Shown piece by piece: positions 5,821 to 6,458 of a stretch of 6,458 bases of DNA. Numbering within the stretch: position 1 is the stretch's first letter; each line of letters starts with the position of its first letter. The notes beneath the pieces were generated by a model, which did not search any database, was not told the DNA's origin, and saw only the letters and a list, made by a program, of their open reading frames with translations. Origin of the DNA: an uncultured Oscillibacter sp. (GTDB taxonomy: Bacteria; Bacillota; Clostridia; Oscillospirales; Oscillospiraceae); the NCBI GenBank assembly GCA_910587875.1, contig CAJUOD010000144.1, positions 1-6,458 on the forward strand, written 5' to 3'. A program made the translations under genes and the position numbers.

Positions 5821-6371
5821 AACTGGTCCTCCTTTTCACCTTGCGCCACGGCGGTCTGCGGTTCGTCCGGGAGGGCGATCCCCGCGATGCGGCAGATATT
5901 TTTCAGGACGTTGACGACTTTGTCGATCAGCACCAGGACAAAGCCCACCAGCAACCAGATATAAATGTAGAAATAATCCAGCTTGATGGAAGAGAGGTAC
6001 TGAGGAAAATGCCGGGCGTGGTCCAGAAGCGCCAGGGTGGAAGCCAGGAACACGGCCACGGCCACAATGCTCAAAACATCTGTTACCAAGTGCAGGGCCG
6101 CGTTTGCCTTGGAGTTTTTAAAGCGCAGGATGTCGATCTTCGTCTCCGAGTCGCTCTTCACCGCCAGGTTTGCCCCCAGCATAATCAAGATGAAGAACAG
6201 CAGGACGCTGGTCTGCTCCGACCAGGCGAGACTGGATTTGACGACGTAGCGGCAGAAGACCTGCGCGCCGTTGATGGTAACCATAGCCACCACGCCGGCC
6301 AGGAGCATGACTTTCTGCACGGCGTAGAGGAGGCCGTCAAACTTATTGAGAATGGAGAGTAGTTTGGTCAT
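5817..6371 (-). CDS. dctQ: TRAP transporter small permease, DctQ type
   Basis: This 184-residue membrane protein is the small subunit that pairs with DctM. Four hydrophobic segments are seen at about 20-40, 50-70, 90-115 and 130-155. The region QVFCRYVVKSSLAWSEQTSV (37-56) and the following LGANLAVKSDSETKID are typical of DctQ, where R-Y and W-E-x at the end of the first loop are conserved. The charged tail, 160-184, is cytosolic and also carries the ribosome binding site for DctM. ATG 6371 has GGGATG about seven bases upstream, a modest site, in keeping with translation following an upstream cistron. A DctP binding-protein gene is the expected upstream neighbour but is beyond the window edge. 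Confidence 0.94.
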   Translation of the reverse strand: MTKLLSILNKFDGLLYAVQKVMLLAGVVAMVTINGAQVFCRYVVKSSLAWSEQTSVLLFFILIMLGANLAVKSDSETKIDILRFKNSKANAALHLVTDVLSIVAVAVFLASTLALLDHARHFPQYLSSIKLDYFYIYIWLLVGFVLVLIDKVVNVLKNICRIAGIALPDEPQTAVAQGEKEDQL

Positions 6372-6407
6372 AGTTCATCCCTTGTATTATAAAGTAGTAG
6401 TTATTAA

Positions 6408-6425
6408 AGCCCCTCTCCAAGGGCT
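6408..6425 (-). promoter_or_regulatory. Small stem-loop upstream of dctQ
   Basis: On the minus strand, AGCCCTT and AGGGGCT pair (7 bp with one G-U) around a 4-base loop, 37 bases before ATG 6371. Only TTT then mixed bases follow, so it is not a full terminator. Such an element between dctP and dctQ could lower read-through or protect the upstream message. A perfect TATAAT lies at 6386-6391 on the same strand but has no -35 partner at 16-18 bases. Confidence 0.35.
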
Positions 6426-6458
6426 GTGCTACACTGTAAGGGATGCTGTGGATTGGTT

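Noticed and set aside
5204..5839. Minus-strand open frame of 211 codons in another frame of the TRAP genes
   Set aside because: It is an Arg/His/Cys-rich shadow of dctM in a shifted frame with no ribosome site or family likeness.
5209..5964. Plus-strand open frame of 251 codons
   Set aside because: It is antisense to the two TRAP permease genes, whose family motifs are clear, and its Gln/Gly/His/Asp-rich protein looks like a complement artefact.
6386..6391. TATAAT as a promoter for dctQ
   Set aside because: No sequence resembling TTGACA is present 16-18 bases upstream, and the start point would leave only about seven bases of leader.

Overview
The window looks like the junction between an integrated mobile element and a metabolic operon in a Gram-positive Clostridia-type gut bacterium, probably near Oscillospiraceae. 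The basis is a MobP3-type relaxase module of the kind common in those bacteria, strong GGAGG ribosome binding sites, moderately high GC and a minus-strand TRAP transporter operon. The taxonomy is inference; no rRNA or other marker is present.

Region 1 (about 1-2150) is the transfer and control end of an integrative conjugative or mobilizable element, read leftward. In transcription order it holds a promoter (2122-2150), a small excisionase-like HTH protein (1823-2032), a winged-helix protein (1398-1823), a doubtful small ORF (1168-1401), a roughly 315-base section rich in hairpins and direct repeats that I take as the candidate oriT, a ribbon-helix-helix-like relaxosome accessory protein (659-1081), and the N-terminal 223 residues of a MobP3-family relaxase that runs off the left edge. 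The coding junctions are tightly coupled, with stop and start codons overlapping at about 1823 and 1398-1401 and a 13-base overlap at 659-671. No integrase, coupling protein or type IV secretion gene is in view, so whether the element is self-transmissible cannot be decided.

Region 2 (2197-3165) is a divergent gene on the plus strand. It encodes a 322-residue protein of the DUF6076 type with a C-terminal four-cysteine zinc-ribbon-like site. Its function is unknown. Its reading start is fixed by a GGAGG site just before ATG 2197.

Region 3 (3166-3366) is non-coding and holds three stem-loops. The largest (3283-3334) is a strong intrinsic terminator for the leftward operon on its right. The edge of the mobile element probably lies in this gap or close by, but no duplicated attachment sequence can be shown from one side.

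Region 4 (3367-6458) is a leftward operon for uptake and hydrolysis of a small organic acid or acylated compound. It contains the DctQ-type small TRAP permease (5817-6371), the DctM-type large permease (4543-5820, overlapping by ATGA) and a COG3964/EF_0837-like metal-dependent amidohydrolase (3367-4527), then the terminator. The periplasmic-type substrate-binding subunit DctP is not in view and would be expected just beyond the right edge. The likely logic is that the transporter brings in the compound that the amidohydrolase cleaves. I see no defence system, CRISPR array, tRNA or rRNA.
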